Of a stretch of 64,000 nt of DNA, positions 1 to 9,924 are shown in pieces. The position numbers and the translations under genes are program-made. Every line of letters begins with the position of its first letter. The first letter of the stretch is position 1. The DNA comes from Breviolum minutum Mf 1.05b.01 (lineage: Eukaryota > Sar > Dinophyceae > Suessiales > Symbiodiniaceae). The DNA lies in NCBI GenBank assembly GCA_000507305.1, contig DF239089.1, positions 124,001-188,000 of the forward strand, written 5' to 3'. The notes below the pieces were generated by a model. It searched no databases. It had not been told where the DNA came from and saw only the letters and a program-made list of their open reading frames with translations.

Positions 1-42
1 AAAACATATGCATAAAAAAAATGGATGACTTCTCTAGGGAAG

Positions 43-147
43 TACCCTCCAGTAAAGTAACATAGCAATGGAAAATCCACCATTTGAAGATGTATTCCCT
101 ATTGGAAAAGGTGGATTTCCATTGCCATGTTAGTTTACTGGAGGGTA
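43..147. repeat. Foldback repeat, family F
   Basis: Imperfect palindrome whose outer arms read TACCCTCCAGTA and its complement. The inner arms around GGAAAATCCACC also pair. Related copies lie at 10296 and 44012. It has no coding content. Confidence 0.75.
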
Positions 148-340
148 AGGTAAAAATGCCAAGAAAAATCAACAATCACCACCACCTCGACTACGTGACT
201 TTGTACATTCTTGAGTCCATGCTAAATCCCCCAGGCGCTGAAGAAAGAAAACACAATATCTCACTATCACCATCACTTCTCAAAACGTCCGCGTCCTAAT
301 TCCTGAGGCGCCTTCGATTTTTCAGACAATAGTCTACCCA

Positions 341-442
341 CCAGGTGATTCAAAGTGACCATTTCATCCCCTAGTTGGAGTTCACTTAACCATTGAAAAG
401 GATCACTTAACCATCCCAAAAAGGTCACAAAGACTTGCGAGG
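341..442 (+). repeat. Foldback repeat, family C
   Basis: Begins CCAGGTGATTCAAAGTGACC and carries the internal GGTCACTTAACC steps typical of the family. Its right end is degraded to CTTGCGAG. Family C ends look like an intron donor (AG|GTGATT) and acceptor. Confidence 0.7.
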
Positions 443-478
443 CAGCTAAAACAACATTTCATCCCATCTGTTTGTATC

Positions 479-509
479 TGGATCACCTCCCACAAATGCG
501 AGGTGATCC
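479..509. repeat. Short hairpin
   Basis: GGATCACCT and AGGTGATCC are exact complements separated by 12 bases. The function is unknown. Confidence 0.5.
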
Positions 510-639
510 AAAGGTTTAGGCTGGGATTTCCCGTCTCAAATTGTAATGCCAGCATCCTGGCAGTGGGGTAGGTCCAATCTATAGATATTTCCTAGGCAAA
601 CCCCAGAAACACGAAGGAGATTTGAAAGATGTCTGTTCA

Positions 640-755
640 TACGGTTGATGGAAGAAAGAAATCCTGCACCAGCCCGGGATGTACAAAACAAACACTGAAG
701 AATGGGATAAACTACCAACCTCGACTGGTTAGCCGGATTTCTTCCATCAACTGTA
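640..755. repeat. Foldback repeat, family D
   Basis: Starts near ACGGTTGATGGAAG and ends CTTCCATCAACTGT, with complementary arms. Copies of this family recur about twelve times in the window. Confidence 0.75.
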
Positions 756-785
756 TATATCAATATGTATATACATACATATATA

Positions 786-899
786 TTGGGTATGGCCCCC
801 TCCAAGCAACAGTGACAAATAAAGGTTTATAGAGATTCCCTACTAAAAATGGAATAATCCTGGTGGTCACTGTTACTGGGAAGGGGCCATACCCAACAT
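786..899. repeat. Foldback repeat, family I
   Basis: Arms TTGGGTATGGCCCC and GGGGCCATACCCAA are complementary, and TA repeats flank both sides. A second copy is at 55378-55481. Confidence 0.75.
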
Positions 900-916
900 A
901 TATATATATATATATA

Positions 917-1010
917 TACCTAGAACCCAACTGACCTCTATTTTTGAAGGTCAACCCAACAAAACAAGGCCTTTTCCAATCAAAACAAGGGTCATTTGGG
1001 TTCTAGGTAT
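917..1010. repeat. Foldback repeat, family H
   Basis: Arms ACCTAGAACCCAA and TTGGGTTCTAGGT pair, within TATATA flanks. A second copy with the same internal sequence is at 40297-40392. Confidence 0.75.
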
Positions 1011-2035
1011 ATATAATATATAAATATCATCCTAAATCTTTGGCCACTGGCATCCTGCGGCTGCCGTTTTTTGAGCCGGCCAAAATCCAAGGAACTCCTT
1101 GAGTTCTTACAGCATTCGCAGCAGCTTCCGCCTCGTTAAAGACCTCGTCGTTTAACGAAGCGATGTTTCAGTGCAACGTATATGGTGGGAAGCTCCTATT
1201 AAGTTCCGTTTTTTTTGTCAAAGATGTTTCTCCCTTGATGTCAAAACAACACAAATTATGTACTGTACAATTGTTTACTTATGATATAGAATTGATATAG
1301 ATATTCACAAGAGAAATATATATATGATGAACCCCAGTATGTATACCGCAAAGATCCTGTTTGACATCCTTGGCTTTCATTCTCACCAAGTCTTGCCAAT
1401 ACTTCCAAACCATGTTAAGCCGTCTGTTGTAAGGAAAAAAAAAGTTTGCCCGGTGCTAATAACGAAGGAAGCCCCCAACAAAAAAAAACACAAAATCCAC
1501 ACAACAAATCCAGGACCCCAAAATCCACAAAAAAAAACAGATGTTGGAATTAATACACCCCTGAAAATTAACATGGAAAGTGATGGAACGGGAAAAATCA
1601 CCGTGTAAACCTTCCATTTTAGGGGTGCAACTGCAAAATGTATTTTCTTTTCGGGCCGGAAACCTCCCAGAAAAACTACCGCCGATGAATGCCATGATCG
1701 GAGAAACCCCACCTCTTCGAGGGACAGTCCAGCGCTTGCTGCCGCACCAGCAATCTTGCATACCAGCAGGGAACCTGCCGGGGTTCCAGGGAACCTGCTG
1801 GGTTCGTATCATTTTTTCCACTTTTACAGGGGATAATATAGGAGAATATTAGTTCCTATAGGCAGGACCCACTATAATGATTGCTTTCATCATAACTTAT
1901 CACTTCAAGACAAAGAATCTAATACCTCAAGATCCCTTCTTGATGACCCTGCAATTGGAACTTGTAAGGGCTCCAAGTCTATACTCAATACAATCTTGAC
2001 ACACATGTAAGATACGCGTCACTACACAATTTCGC
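1011..2035. other. Spacer without a recognised gene
   Basis: No frame here looks coding. It contains a weak G-like foldback (1556-1629, arms CACCCCTGAAAAT and ATTTTAGGGGTG) and a short tandem of GGGAACCTGC near 1768-1797. Overlapping open frames on both strands near 1640-1760 are not convincing. Confidence 0.5.
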
Positions 2036-2140
2036 TACACACCTGAAGATTAACATGGAACATAATCATAGAGGTTTGGAAGATCATGTTCCTTTCCAAA
2101 TGGGTGATTTGTAGGTTCCATGTTAATCTTTCCGGGTGTA
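2036..2140. repeat. Foldback repeat, family G
   Basis: Arms CACCTGAAGATTAACATGGA and TCCATGTTAATCTTTCCGGG pair almost completely. Family G is the most numerous type together with C, D and E. Confidence 0.75.
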
Positions 2141-2387
2141 TCTTGAACAGTTTCACTGCACACCTTTTTCTTCACAAACTCCTTTCGGAGAACGGGTCTA
2201 GCGAGTGGCGGACCCTTTCTACCTCTTCTTGGCGACTAGGATGTTTTCTGGAGGCAAAATTGTTGGTTCAAATATCTCGAATTTACCTTTCTTTTCCATG
2301 GCATTCAGCTCTTGGTCATAGATGTGCATTTAAATATGCATGAATATATCTATAGTGCATTATCTATAAAATTCGATATATATATAT

Positions 2388-2531
2388 ATCACGAAGCAGC
2401 ATCCTCCCCCAGGAGGATCACACGGGCACAAACCTTTTTCACCTAAGCCGAAATGGTCCCTGCAGTGAAAGCAGACATGACCGGTAACACCGGAGGAAAC
2501 ATCATGCATAATGGCGTTGTGGCTTCAACAC
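2388..2531 (-). repeat. 3' LTR of the Copia element
   Basis: A 144 bp sequence with every base identical to 9781-9924. On the element strand it begins TGTTGAAGCC (after one G) and ends CTTCGTGAT. It contains two short inverted repeats, ATCCTCC/GGAGGAT and CCGGT/ACCGG, which could form hairpins in the RNA. No polypurine tract was obvious just inside it. Confidence 0.9.
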
Positions 2532-2640
2532 TGGTAATAATCTTTCAAAGCCAAAAAGACGTAGAAGGCTGCTAACCAAACAGCTTCAACCATCCAGTGA
2601 AAGGAGGTGCTAACTCAAAGGCCATTGTAAATCTTGATGC

Positions 2641-3192
2641 TCACTTCTTCATCCGACGACGAATGGAAGAGCCGGGATAGGAGACAACGCCGGTGGTGTC
2701 CTCAATGGTCTTCTGATAGCAGGTGATGTAATCAGCCAAGTCAATGAAAAGAGGAGTGGACTTGGCGCTCTTGTGAGCCTTGATCCAATGACAATACTGG
2801 ACCACACGAGGCTCGGGATTGGTCACCAGCTCAAAGTAAGACCAATTCATCTCGGCATACTTGCCGAATTCCAGCAACGTTGTTCCCCAGTCAGCCAAAG
2901 AAGTGATACCTGGGGGAAGAGAACCGCGAACATGCTCCTCATCGGCAGCCGTTGGAGGCCGAGGTTCAGCCTTGGCCTTTGCAACCGGCATGGAACGTTG
3001 CACTTCTCCAAAAATCATGCCAGGATCAGAGCGGCGCTTTGAGGCATCGCTCATAGCACCGATCACCGGGGGCTCCACCAACTCGAAATCGGCATCACCA
3101 GAAGAGGTGAACTGCTCAAGAACTCCATTGCGCTGAGCCTTGCTCAGAAGCAAACGAAGGGATTCAGAATCCTCCACAGTCCACTTAGACAT
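2641..3192 (-). CDS. Extra ORF of the Copia element, unknown product
   Basis: A 183-residue ORF with an ATG start (MSKWTVEDSESLRLLLSKAQ) lies between the end of RNase H and the 3' LTR. Standard Copia elements end with RNase H, so this is an accessory gene. It is hydrophilic and shows no signal peptide, membrane segment or zinc motif. The middle is Ala/Pro/Lys rich and the C-terminus is basic (SIRRRMKK). Composition and codon use match the upstream gag-pol, which supports it as a real element gene rather than a chance frame. How it would be expressed (splicing or internal start) is not visible. An envelope role is not supported because no hydrophobic stretch is seen. Confidence 0.7.
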   Translation of the reverse strand: MSKWTVEDSESLRLLLSKAQRNGVLEQFTSSGDADFELVEPPVIGAMSDASKRRSDPGMIFGEVQRSMPVAKAKAEPRPPTAADEEHVRGSLPPGITSLADWGTTLLEFGKYAEMNWSYFELVTNPEPRVVQYCHWIKAHKSAKSTPLFIDLADYITCYQKTIEDTTGVVSYPGSSIRRRMKK

Positions 3193-3411
3193 GTTGAGAT
3201 TTCACAACAGTGGACTAAGTTACCACAAAAATCAAAGTCTGCACAAAACGAGCTTGAGATCATCAAATGATCCATTGCAAAAAGGAATGGTCGCAAGTGA
3301 CTGCCCTCAGTACACATCTAAACTATCATTCACGATAAAGGAACAAATCTATGGACACAGGAAACACATGTTATCACGCTACCTGTGAAAAACCCCATCA
3401 TTAACGGTTAC

Positions 3412-4380
3412 CTATTCAACAACTACCCCTTGTTGAAGGCTTTGGCGGTTGTGCAATCTACGCTCTCTCTCTGCAGCTTGATTTTGAAGTACAGTTTCTT
3501 CAGGAGAGATTTGATACTGAGAAGAACGAATACAAGATCTCAGAAGGTCAATGGGATCGCCAGCATCTTTTGTTAAGCTGTCGGCCAGCATGCGGTCAGT
3601 CGGGACCCAACGAATCTGCGCAGCCATGGACTTCAAGCTATCTCGAATGATCACTATATCAATGCTAGTTCGTCGATCTTCAACGGAAGTTGGACTAGAA
3701 GGGGACACCAAATGATCATAAAGTGACTTACAATCAGTCACCACAATAGGAGGTCTTTTAGACAACACTTGATGATATGAACGAACATCAAAAGAACCAT
3801 CGAGAGTTTCAGCGAGAAGCAAACTGAGCCACTCTACCGTTCCGGTAGCAGTGGACATGGCCTGGGATTCAGCACCTAAGGTGGATGACACAGCACGTGG
3901 AAGTTTATAACTTTTCCAAGTCACAGGATTCCAAACACACAGTTTTCCATCATTGAGAGATCTTTGAGTGAAAGCAATGATGAAACCTGCTTGAGTATGG
4001 GTGCCTACATTTGCAAAGGCTGCATCAGAATGACACACAAGAGAAAGCTCACTCAAAGGAATGGGTTTAAAAGTGATGTCAAGATCAGCATGTTGCTTAG
4101 CACGCCTTACAACATTACTAGCTTGCTTCAGATGCCTAACACGAGGTGTTGGAAAGGCCTGCTGACTCAAACTGGTCTGTGCTGCCAAGTCGGGACGAGA
4201 TTGAGTGGAAAGCCAATTCAATCCACCATTGATCGCTCGAAGAACCTTAACCTGGTGAGGTTCCAGAGGTGTATCAGGATTACTACCGCGATTCAGATTG
4301 GCCGGCCGAAGCTTATCGGCAAAAGCTTGCATAGACATGTGAATGGTGCCATCATGGTCTTGTTTATAAAAGGGCACCAC
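3412..4380 (-). pseudogene. Copia RT end plus RNase H (third reading block)
   Basis: Continues the pol frame after a second frameshift near 4365-4380. It opens with FYKQDHDGT, as expected just after the RT palm of Copia elements. It then carries a Copia RNase H: the first acidic residue in LVCHSDAAFANVG, the glutamate in TLGAESQAMS and an aspartate in VVTDCKSLYDH. It ends with a basic tail and a stop at 3412. There is no ATG that would serve it, so it is the 3' part of a broken polyprotein. The catalytic residues look intact. Confidence 0.85.
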
Positions 4381-4715
4381 AAAACTCTCCAGACTTCACA
4401 CGCCATTTCCGAAAAGGAAATCTTTTCTTCAATTGCTCAATGGACTGTTCGAACTTTAGTCCAGCACCACCCACTGCACAGTCATCTACGTGCACTCCGA
4501 GTATGCCACACAAGCCAGCGGAATCATCTCTCAAGGTGTACAAACATGGATCAAAACAGCTAGGCCTCCATCCCAACTTTTGGATTTCAGTGTCAAAAGT
4601 ACGAAACCAAGCCGATGGAGCATCATTCTGTCCGTACAGATTTCCTAAGATCTCAATTACGGCATCAGAAGGAATTCCAGGGATACCCCCTGGAGGTTGG
4701 TGTGCAAGAGTGGAC
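4364..4715 (-). pseudogene. Copia RT palm (second reading block)
   Basis: The frame needed between the two breaks. It reads through LPPGGIPGI-like and LYGQNDAPSAWFRTF-like RT segments, then the catalytic box LGVHVDDCAVGG, and stops at 4364 just after SGEFCGALL. Residues Asp-Asp of the polymerase box are present. The upstream switch lies near 4692-4710, where the main ORF leaves the RT reading, and equals a shift of one base. Whether these breaks are mutations, assembly errors or, less likely, programmed shifts cannot be told from one copy. Confidence 0.8.
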
Positions 4716-7700
4716 GGAAACGATCTTCAAGGGGGTCAGCTTCTAAGAAGGCTCCTTTAATATCACCCAATTGAAGAGACCAATTTTGAGAGGCCAGAAT
4801 TTGCATGATCAACATTCTACCCAGTTGACTCAAAGTTGGGGACTTAAGTTTACCTTCCATGGCCTTCACATCCAAATCCGGATCTAAATGTCCCTGCAAA
4901 CACCATCTACCTTTTACATCAAAGGTGGACAAATCGCTTTGATCAATTTCCACACCTTCATCAATGGGCTTTCTAGTGATGACAAAACGACTACCTATGA
5001 ATCGGTGACTCAAAGTATCTCGGATCTTTTGAGCAGCTTTGCCATAATGGATCTTCAACACATTGTCTTTAGAGATGAGGGTATTCCATTCAGCACGTTT
5101 ACCCTTATCAACCTTAGCTTGCAAATCCGGAGGATTGTTACTATGGTGCAACTCTTTGGACATCTTTTTAACAAGGTAATCGGCAATGAGAATCTCTAAG
5201 GACAATTCATCGGTGTTCCAGTTAGACACGTTGTCAAGGGATTCCACTGACAGCACTTCATCAGTGCGAGGTCTTACAGCCGGAGGCTCGGATGCGGACG
5301 CCGCTTCAGCAGAATGATCTGAGGCATCAACTTCTAAAGATCTCTTGGTACCGGAAGGCATGCTGTCAATCAAACGAGGTACCACTTCTCTCATGATGTC
5401 AACAAAGTCTTCAGGTTGCATTGGTGCAGGACGATACAAAGACAATTTTCCATCTTTACCAACAATGCGTCTCCTAACCGGTCCATAACTGGATTGAGAC
5501 TCATGCGTGGACACCTGTGGTTCCTCGGAGTCCATGGGAACTGCTGTACGAGCTTCATCACTAAGGTTAGGTCCAGGTGTTTCTCCTTCTTTGGGATGTT
5601 CAGAAGGATCTACGGTGTTGAAAGGAGGAGGAACCTCGCTAGGGATAGTCTCACTACCAGGAACAACTTGAGATTTTGGGTTCACTTCGGATGAAGATGG
5701 TGCAATCGATGGTCGTTCGGGAGGTTCATTCGGATACGACTGATGAACCAGGTCAATGTATTGTTGACTCTTGAACGCTCCACCCTCTATCATATCTTTA
5801 ATACCCAAAAGTTCCACTTGAGGGGTATGGATCAGAGTTCTTTCCTCTGATGTTGCAAACCTGACCTGTTCGGGAGCACATCTCAGGATATTCTTTCGGT
5901 GAGCCAGAACCAGATTACGACCAACATAGCCGATGACTATTGCGGTTCCATACCATCTACCCTCCTGATGTAACACACCCTGTTGCCACTTTTGATTGCG
6001 CCAGTACGCTACTAGATCACCAGGCTTGAAGGACTGAGACACCCTGGGCCGGGCAGCCAATGCCACTCGCAGAGCTTTATCATCCTGCAGTTCCAATACG
6101 GCACGACGGGCACTTGCTCGAATTGCTTGGCTTCGAGCTGCTGCTTCACTGGTCAAAGAAGCAGTAGCTGGGATCACATGAACTGGCTCTGACAAAAGGT
6201 CAGATGGAACCATGGGATTTCGACCAAACACGAATTGATGAGGGGTGAATCCATACATCTGAATCATAGTGTTTTTCACGTGTGCGTGAGTGACACATTC
6301 TAACCATTCATCTTTGTCTTTGGGGTTGTGTTCATCAATTATCTTTGACAAAATTCTTTCAAACCAACCACCATGATTTTCCACCTTACCCAACTGCCAG
6401 TGAGCTTCAGCGGCGATGGGACGAACAATTGTGCCTTGGGCCTCTGCTGGCCCTAGCATAGGTTCACCCAGATTGGTCTGTGCTGGATCCAGAATGATTT
6501 CTTCAGGAATTCCTGCCCAAGCTATCCAATGTTGTTCAAGTAAATCACGAAGAAGCTTGGAAGTTTCAGTCTCAAAGAAGGGAATCATTCTCTGAAAGCC
6601 GCTGGCATGATCAACGATGTTAAGTGCCTTGACCTTCTGATTAGGCTTCCAACCTTTGAGGTGCTTTACATCAAGTCCTATTTGCCTATTGAATTCCAAG
6701 ACACGATTCACTTGTGAAGGGAAAGGAGTCTTGGGTTTGGCATGACTCTTACAAAAGGCACAATCAAGATCTCTAGCGATTTGCAGGGCTTCTTCTGAAG
6801 CTTGGCCATGTTTCAACACTCGGACTAGATCTGAATTTGATGGATGGCCTAGATTCTTATGAAGCTTCTGGATGATTGGAAGCAGTTCCTCTCTGGATGT
6901 GTGGGACACAGCACACACCTCATGCCACAAATCTTCGGGAACAGAGTCGTCTTCGATCAACAAGACTTCATGCTGACGAAAGGATGGCAGGGTATTCAAC
7001 ACACTCCAAACAAAATCTTTGGTGTATTGCCCAGCAAACGAACTCACTTGTCCAACCTTTGGATGACTACCAGCAATGGAATCATGAACTTGATGATTTG
7101 GGTCACTTGGCCCGGGGCACTGTTTACCTAAAACTTTCATATCTTCATGAGAAACCAACAGTCGGGTACTCTTACGAATGAAGTTCTTGCTATCTGGAAG
7201 TTTCAAACCATATTGACACATGTGGCACTTCACAAGATGGTATTTACGACACAGCTTTTGAACTTCAGGATATGACCATGCTCGGGAACCAGTGGGATGT
7301 TCAAACAGAGCTCTACCACCCAAATTTACCTGTTGTTGATACAGTTCCATGGCAAACTTTATGAAACTTCGACTACGGGCTCTTCTACGAAGATATTCAA
7401 GTTTATCCATATAAGTGCTGTTGAGATGAAACCAGCCACCTTCATCAGTGCAGGGAGGACACACAATCAACAGCTCAGGGGGGTTTACTCGAAGTTCCTC
7501 CCTAAGCTTAGCACGTTCACTAGGTTTAGTCAGATCAGTTCCCAACTTGATATCAATGGATCGACCCTTGTACCCGTGAGCTTCGATTTCAGGAACAAAC
7601 CTAGGGGGTGAGAACACTTCAACCACCAACTGTGAGGGATTACTTGACTTCTCTTCGAGGAGTGCGCAGCCTTTAACCTGGGACTGAATCTGACGAACCT

Positions 7701-9693
7701 GGTGTTTGTTGAATTTTCCTAGGCCATCAGGATCTATCACAGGTTCTTCATCAATGCACGGTGAGGGAACATCATCAACTGCAGGGCCGGGCACATAATG
7801 TGCCGAGTCAAACGAAAACTCTGTGATAATGCCATCAACTCCTTTGGGAAGACTATGAGCATAGGTCTTACGATTTTTGTTGGGATCAATTGCATCAGCA
7901 AACAAAAGTTTACGATTGTGACTATTGAACACCTTGCGAAAACGAACAAACTTCCATGGTGGTCCACCTAGGGTATCACAGGGAGTCTTTTTGCAACCCC
8001 AGTCCTCGCGAGTCCAAGTAGACCACGAAGATGTCATCTCAGCAGTGTTAGGAAGTGAAGGCTCATCGATGGGAGGCACGGAGAGGTCTTCTATTTCCGG
8101 TTGTTCGACTTGAAGAACCTCTTGTACAATCTCTGCTTGTTGAGGAGGTTTCATCACATCAATGATGAACTGACCAGCTGCATTGGTCTTCATTGGAATG
8201 CTACGTCGTTCAGGAAAGACCGTCAAAGTACCATCCTTGAAGTTCATAGTAGCCTCCAGAGATTGTAGAGCTGCCCTTGAGATGAGCAGTGGTGCCTGTC
8301 CAGACACAACTGCCGCCTTGATCACTCCAGACTTGCCTGCCAAAAAGACAGGGAGCTTCACCGAAACAGTAGAGACTTCTTCCTGTCCATTTCCAAACCT
8401 GAAAAGATTGTTCTCAGGCTCAGGAGTCGGGTCTTTGATACCAGCAGCCTTCCATAGTTTCTGAAAGCTCTGCAACGTTTCAGTTCCGATGATCGTTTTG
8501 CCACATCCCGAATCCAGTACACCATAGCCAGGACTCGACACCAAAAGAGCTTCATGCTGAGAAACAGCAGGAGAGTTGATGCCGTTTCGGACCCGATCAA
8601 TCAGCGACCAAATCTCAACTGAAGCAATGAAGTGAATCTCGGGCTCCTCAAGGACGTTGGACTTGTGCTGAATGTGGTCATTCGAAAGGACCTCGTGCTC
8701 CTCAGCGACTTGCACCACCGCTGCACCAGATGGTGTCGAAGAGGCTGCTGCTGATGAAGGTTTCCGTTCAGAAGTGTGGTCACGTTTCTGACGACATTCA
8801 CGGGCCCAGTGGCCTATCTTTCCACAACGATTGCACTTTGTTCTACGTTTCAGTTCTTCGATTTCCACCTTGAAGCTACGTTTCACCTCCCGAGCTTGAG
8901 AGAAGCGTCGGGACTTCTGCAGTTTGTTGAGTTCAGCACGCTTTTCTTTCCAGGAAACAGCCAAAACTTCTGCAACGTCGGCCTCGGTGAAGACGTCAGC
9001 TTCTCCTGAACCAACTGTGGAACTATGTTCCGCCAGAAACATTTCCAACTCGGGGATGTCGACGTCCACTGACTCTTCATCTCCACCACGATGAAGCGAC
9101 TGATCATCTTCCACCAGATGGGCAGCACGTCTCTTTGGGATGACCATGTCCGGATAGCAGCTGCGAAGTGCAGTTGAAATCCGTTCTCGTTTCAAATTCC
9201 CCATCGCCCTTGCTAGGACTACAGCTTTCTGTTCGGATGTGAGTTCCGACTTGTGCAGCAGAATCCAACCACGAGCTTCATCAGGAAAATTGACACCAGT
9301 TTTGCGGTTAAGTCTATCGAACAGTTCAGAGGCACGACCGATCCAACCTTTCAACGTCTCGCCTTCAGAGGCCTTCAAAGTGAAGACTTCCGTGAGCAGT
9401 TCTCCAAGTTCATCGGTCTGGTCACGAAGTGGGAATCTTTGGTCAAGTAGATCCCAAATGACTCGCTCACCACCTTCCTTCTGATAGTCTTCGGGTGCCA
9501 GATGTTCGATGCACTCAAGAGCTTTACCAGTCAACAAGGTGTATATCCAAGCACCCTTCGCCGTCTTCGGCAACTTGTCAAGCGTCAACAGCTTGTTAGA
9601 TGCCCAGGTCTTCCATCTCTTATACTCCTGTGGATCTTCTCCGTCTCCAGAAAAGTATCTAACGGCGCCACCCGTTTCATGAGCGCCAGCCAT
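4657..9693 (-). CDS. Copia gag-pol polyprotein, main ORF
   Basis: A 1678-residue ORF with ATG at 9693. Gag comes first, with a CCHC zinc knuckle CNRCGKIGHWAREC at about residues 286-299. The aspartic protease motif LDSGCGKTIIG is near 392. A C5-methyltransferase-like segment covers about 688-850: VEVFSPPRF, CPPCTDEGGW, ALFEHPTGS, then CQYG with RKST. Integrase follows, with a zinc-binding region LHKNLGHPSN and CAFC near 940-975, then D (near 1005), D (near 1066, DPAQTNLG) and E (near 1102) at the D-35-E spacing. RT starts after residue 1500 and includes LGDIKGAFLEADPL. The last 20 or so codons are out of the RT frame because of a frameshift near 4700. The integrase target and the methyltransferase-like activity are inferred from motifs only. 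Confidence 0.92.
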   Translation of the reverse strand: MAGAHETGGAVRYFSGDGEDPQEYKRWKTWASNKLLTLDKLPKTAKGAWIYTLLTGKALECIEHLAPEDYQKEGGERVIWDLLDQRFPLRDQTDELGELLTEVFTLKASEGETLKGWIGRASELFDRLNRKTGVNFPDEARGWILLHKSELTSEQKAVVLARAMGNLKRERISTALRSCYPDMVIPKRRAAHLVEDDQSLHRGGDEESVDVDIPELEMFLAEHSSTVGSGEADVFTEADVAEVLAVSWKEKRAELNKLQKSRRFSQAREVKRSFKVEIEELKRRTKCNRCGKIGHWARECRQKRDHTSERKPSSAAASSTPSGAAVVQVAEEHEVLSNDHIQHKSNVLEEPEIHFIASVEIWSLIDRVRNGINSPAVSQHEALLVSSPGYGVLDSGCGKTIIGTETLQSFQKLWKAAGIKDPTPEPENNLFRFGNGQEEVSTVSVKLPVFLAGKSGVIKAAVVSGQAPLLISRAALQSLEATMNFKDGTLTVFPERRSIPMKTNAAGQFIIDVMKPPQQAEIVQEVLQVEQPEIEDLSVPPIDEPSLPNTAEMTSSWSTWTREDWGCKKTPCDTLGGPPWKFVRFRKVFNSHNRKLLFADAIDPNKNRKTYAHSLPKGVDGIITEFSFDSAHYVPGPAVDDVPSPCIDEEPVIDPDGLGKFNKHQVRQIQSQVKGCALLEEKSSNPSQLVVEVFSPPRFVPEIEAHGYKGRSIDIKLGTDLTKPSERAKLREELRVNPPELLIVCPPCTDEGGWFHLNSTYMDKLEYLRRRARSRSFIKFAMELYQQQVNLGGRALFEHPTGSRAWSYPEVQKLCRKYHLVKCHMCQYGLKLPDSKNFIRKSTRLLVSHEDMKVLGKQCPGPSDPNHQVHDSIAGSHPKVGQVSSFAGQYTKDFVWSVLNTLPSFRQHEVLLIEDDSVPEDLWHEVCAVSHTSREELLPIIQKLHKNLGHPSNSDLVRVLKHGQASEEALQIARDLDCAFCKSHAKPKTPFPSQVNRVLEFNRQIGLDVKHLKGWKPNQKVKALNIVDHASGFQRMIPFFETETSKLLRDLLEQHWIAWAGIPEEIILDPAQTNLGEPMLGPAEAQGTIVRPIAAEAHWQLGKVENHGGWFERILSKIIDEHNPKDKDEWLECVTHAHVKNTMIQMYGFTPHQFVFGRNPMVPSDLLSEPVHVIPATASLTSEAAARSQAIRASARRAVLELQDDKALRVALAARPRVSQSFKPGDLVAYWRNQKWQQGVLHQEGRWYGTAIVIGYVGRNLVLAHRKNILRCAPEQVRFATSEERTLIHTPQVELLGIKDMIEGGAFKSQQYIDLVHQSYPNEPPERPSIAPSSSEVNPKSQVVPGSETIPSEVPPPFNTVDPSEHPKEGETPGPNLSDEARTAVPMDSEEPQVSTHESQSSYGPVRRRIVGKDGKLSLYRPAPMQPEDFVDIMREVVPRLIDSMPSGTKRSLEVDASDHSAEAASASEPPAVRPRTDEVLSVESLDNVSNWNTDELSLEILIADYLVKKMSKELHHSNNPPDLQAKVDKGKRAEWNTLISKDNVLKIHYGKAAQKIRDTLSHRFIGSRFVITRKPIDEGVEIDQSDLSTFDVKGRWCLQGHLDPDLDVKAMEGKLKSPTLSQLGRMLIMQILASQNWSLQLGDIKGAFLEADPLEDRFRPLLHTNLQGVSLEFLLMP

Positions 9694-9766
9694 GGCGTTG
9701 TGACGGATCTCCGCCGGGAGATCGAAAAGAACCTGCCGCTAGCGAATAGCAGCAAGAGCACACCCA

Positions 9767-9780
9767 GTGCTCCGCTACCA
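9767..9780 (-). promoter_or_regulatory. Primer binding site for reverse transcription
   Basis: On the element strand TGGTAGCGGAGCAC directly follows the 5' LTR. Copia elements usually prime from initiator methionine tRNA with a site starting TGGTA, and this sequence fits that type. It also fixes the inner end of the LTR at 9781. Confidence 0.75.
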
Positions 9781-9924
9781 ATCACGAAGCAGCATCCTCC
9801 CCCAGGAGGATCACACGGGCACAAACCTTTTTCACCTAAGCCGAAATGGTCCCTGCAGTGAAAGCAGACATGACCGGTAACACCGGAGGAAACATCATGC
9901 ATAATGGCGTTGTGGCTTCAACAC
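9781..9924 (-). repeat. 5' LTR of the Copia element
   Basis: Identical to 2388-2531 across 144 bases. It lies 87 bases upstream of the gag ATG and abuts the primer binding site. The exact outer base is uncertain by one or two positions because no target-site duplication is recognisable. Confidence 0.9.

Larger units (their letters stand above)
2388..9924 (-). mobile_element. Ty1/Copia LTR retrotransposon
   Basis: A 7.5 kb minus-strand element bounded by identical 144 bp direct repeats. Reading from its 5' end (high coordinates) it has an LTR, a primer binding site, gag-protease-methyltransferase-like-integrase-RT-RNase H, an extra ORF, and a second LTR. Integrase precedes RT, which is the Copia order. 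No clear 5 bp target-site duplication was found: the low side is a TA repeat and the high side reads CAAAT. Identical LTRs suggest recent insertion, yet RT contains two frameshifts. The LTRs are very short for the superfamily. Confidence 0.9.

Noticed and set aside
4690-4715. Programmed frameshift in the Copia pol gene
   Set aside because: No slippery heptamer or pseudoknot was recognised, the site lies inside RT rather than between gag and pol, and a second break follows 330 bases later.
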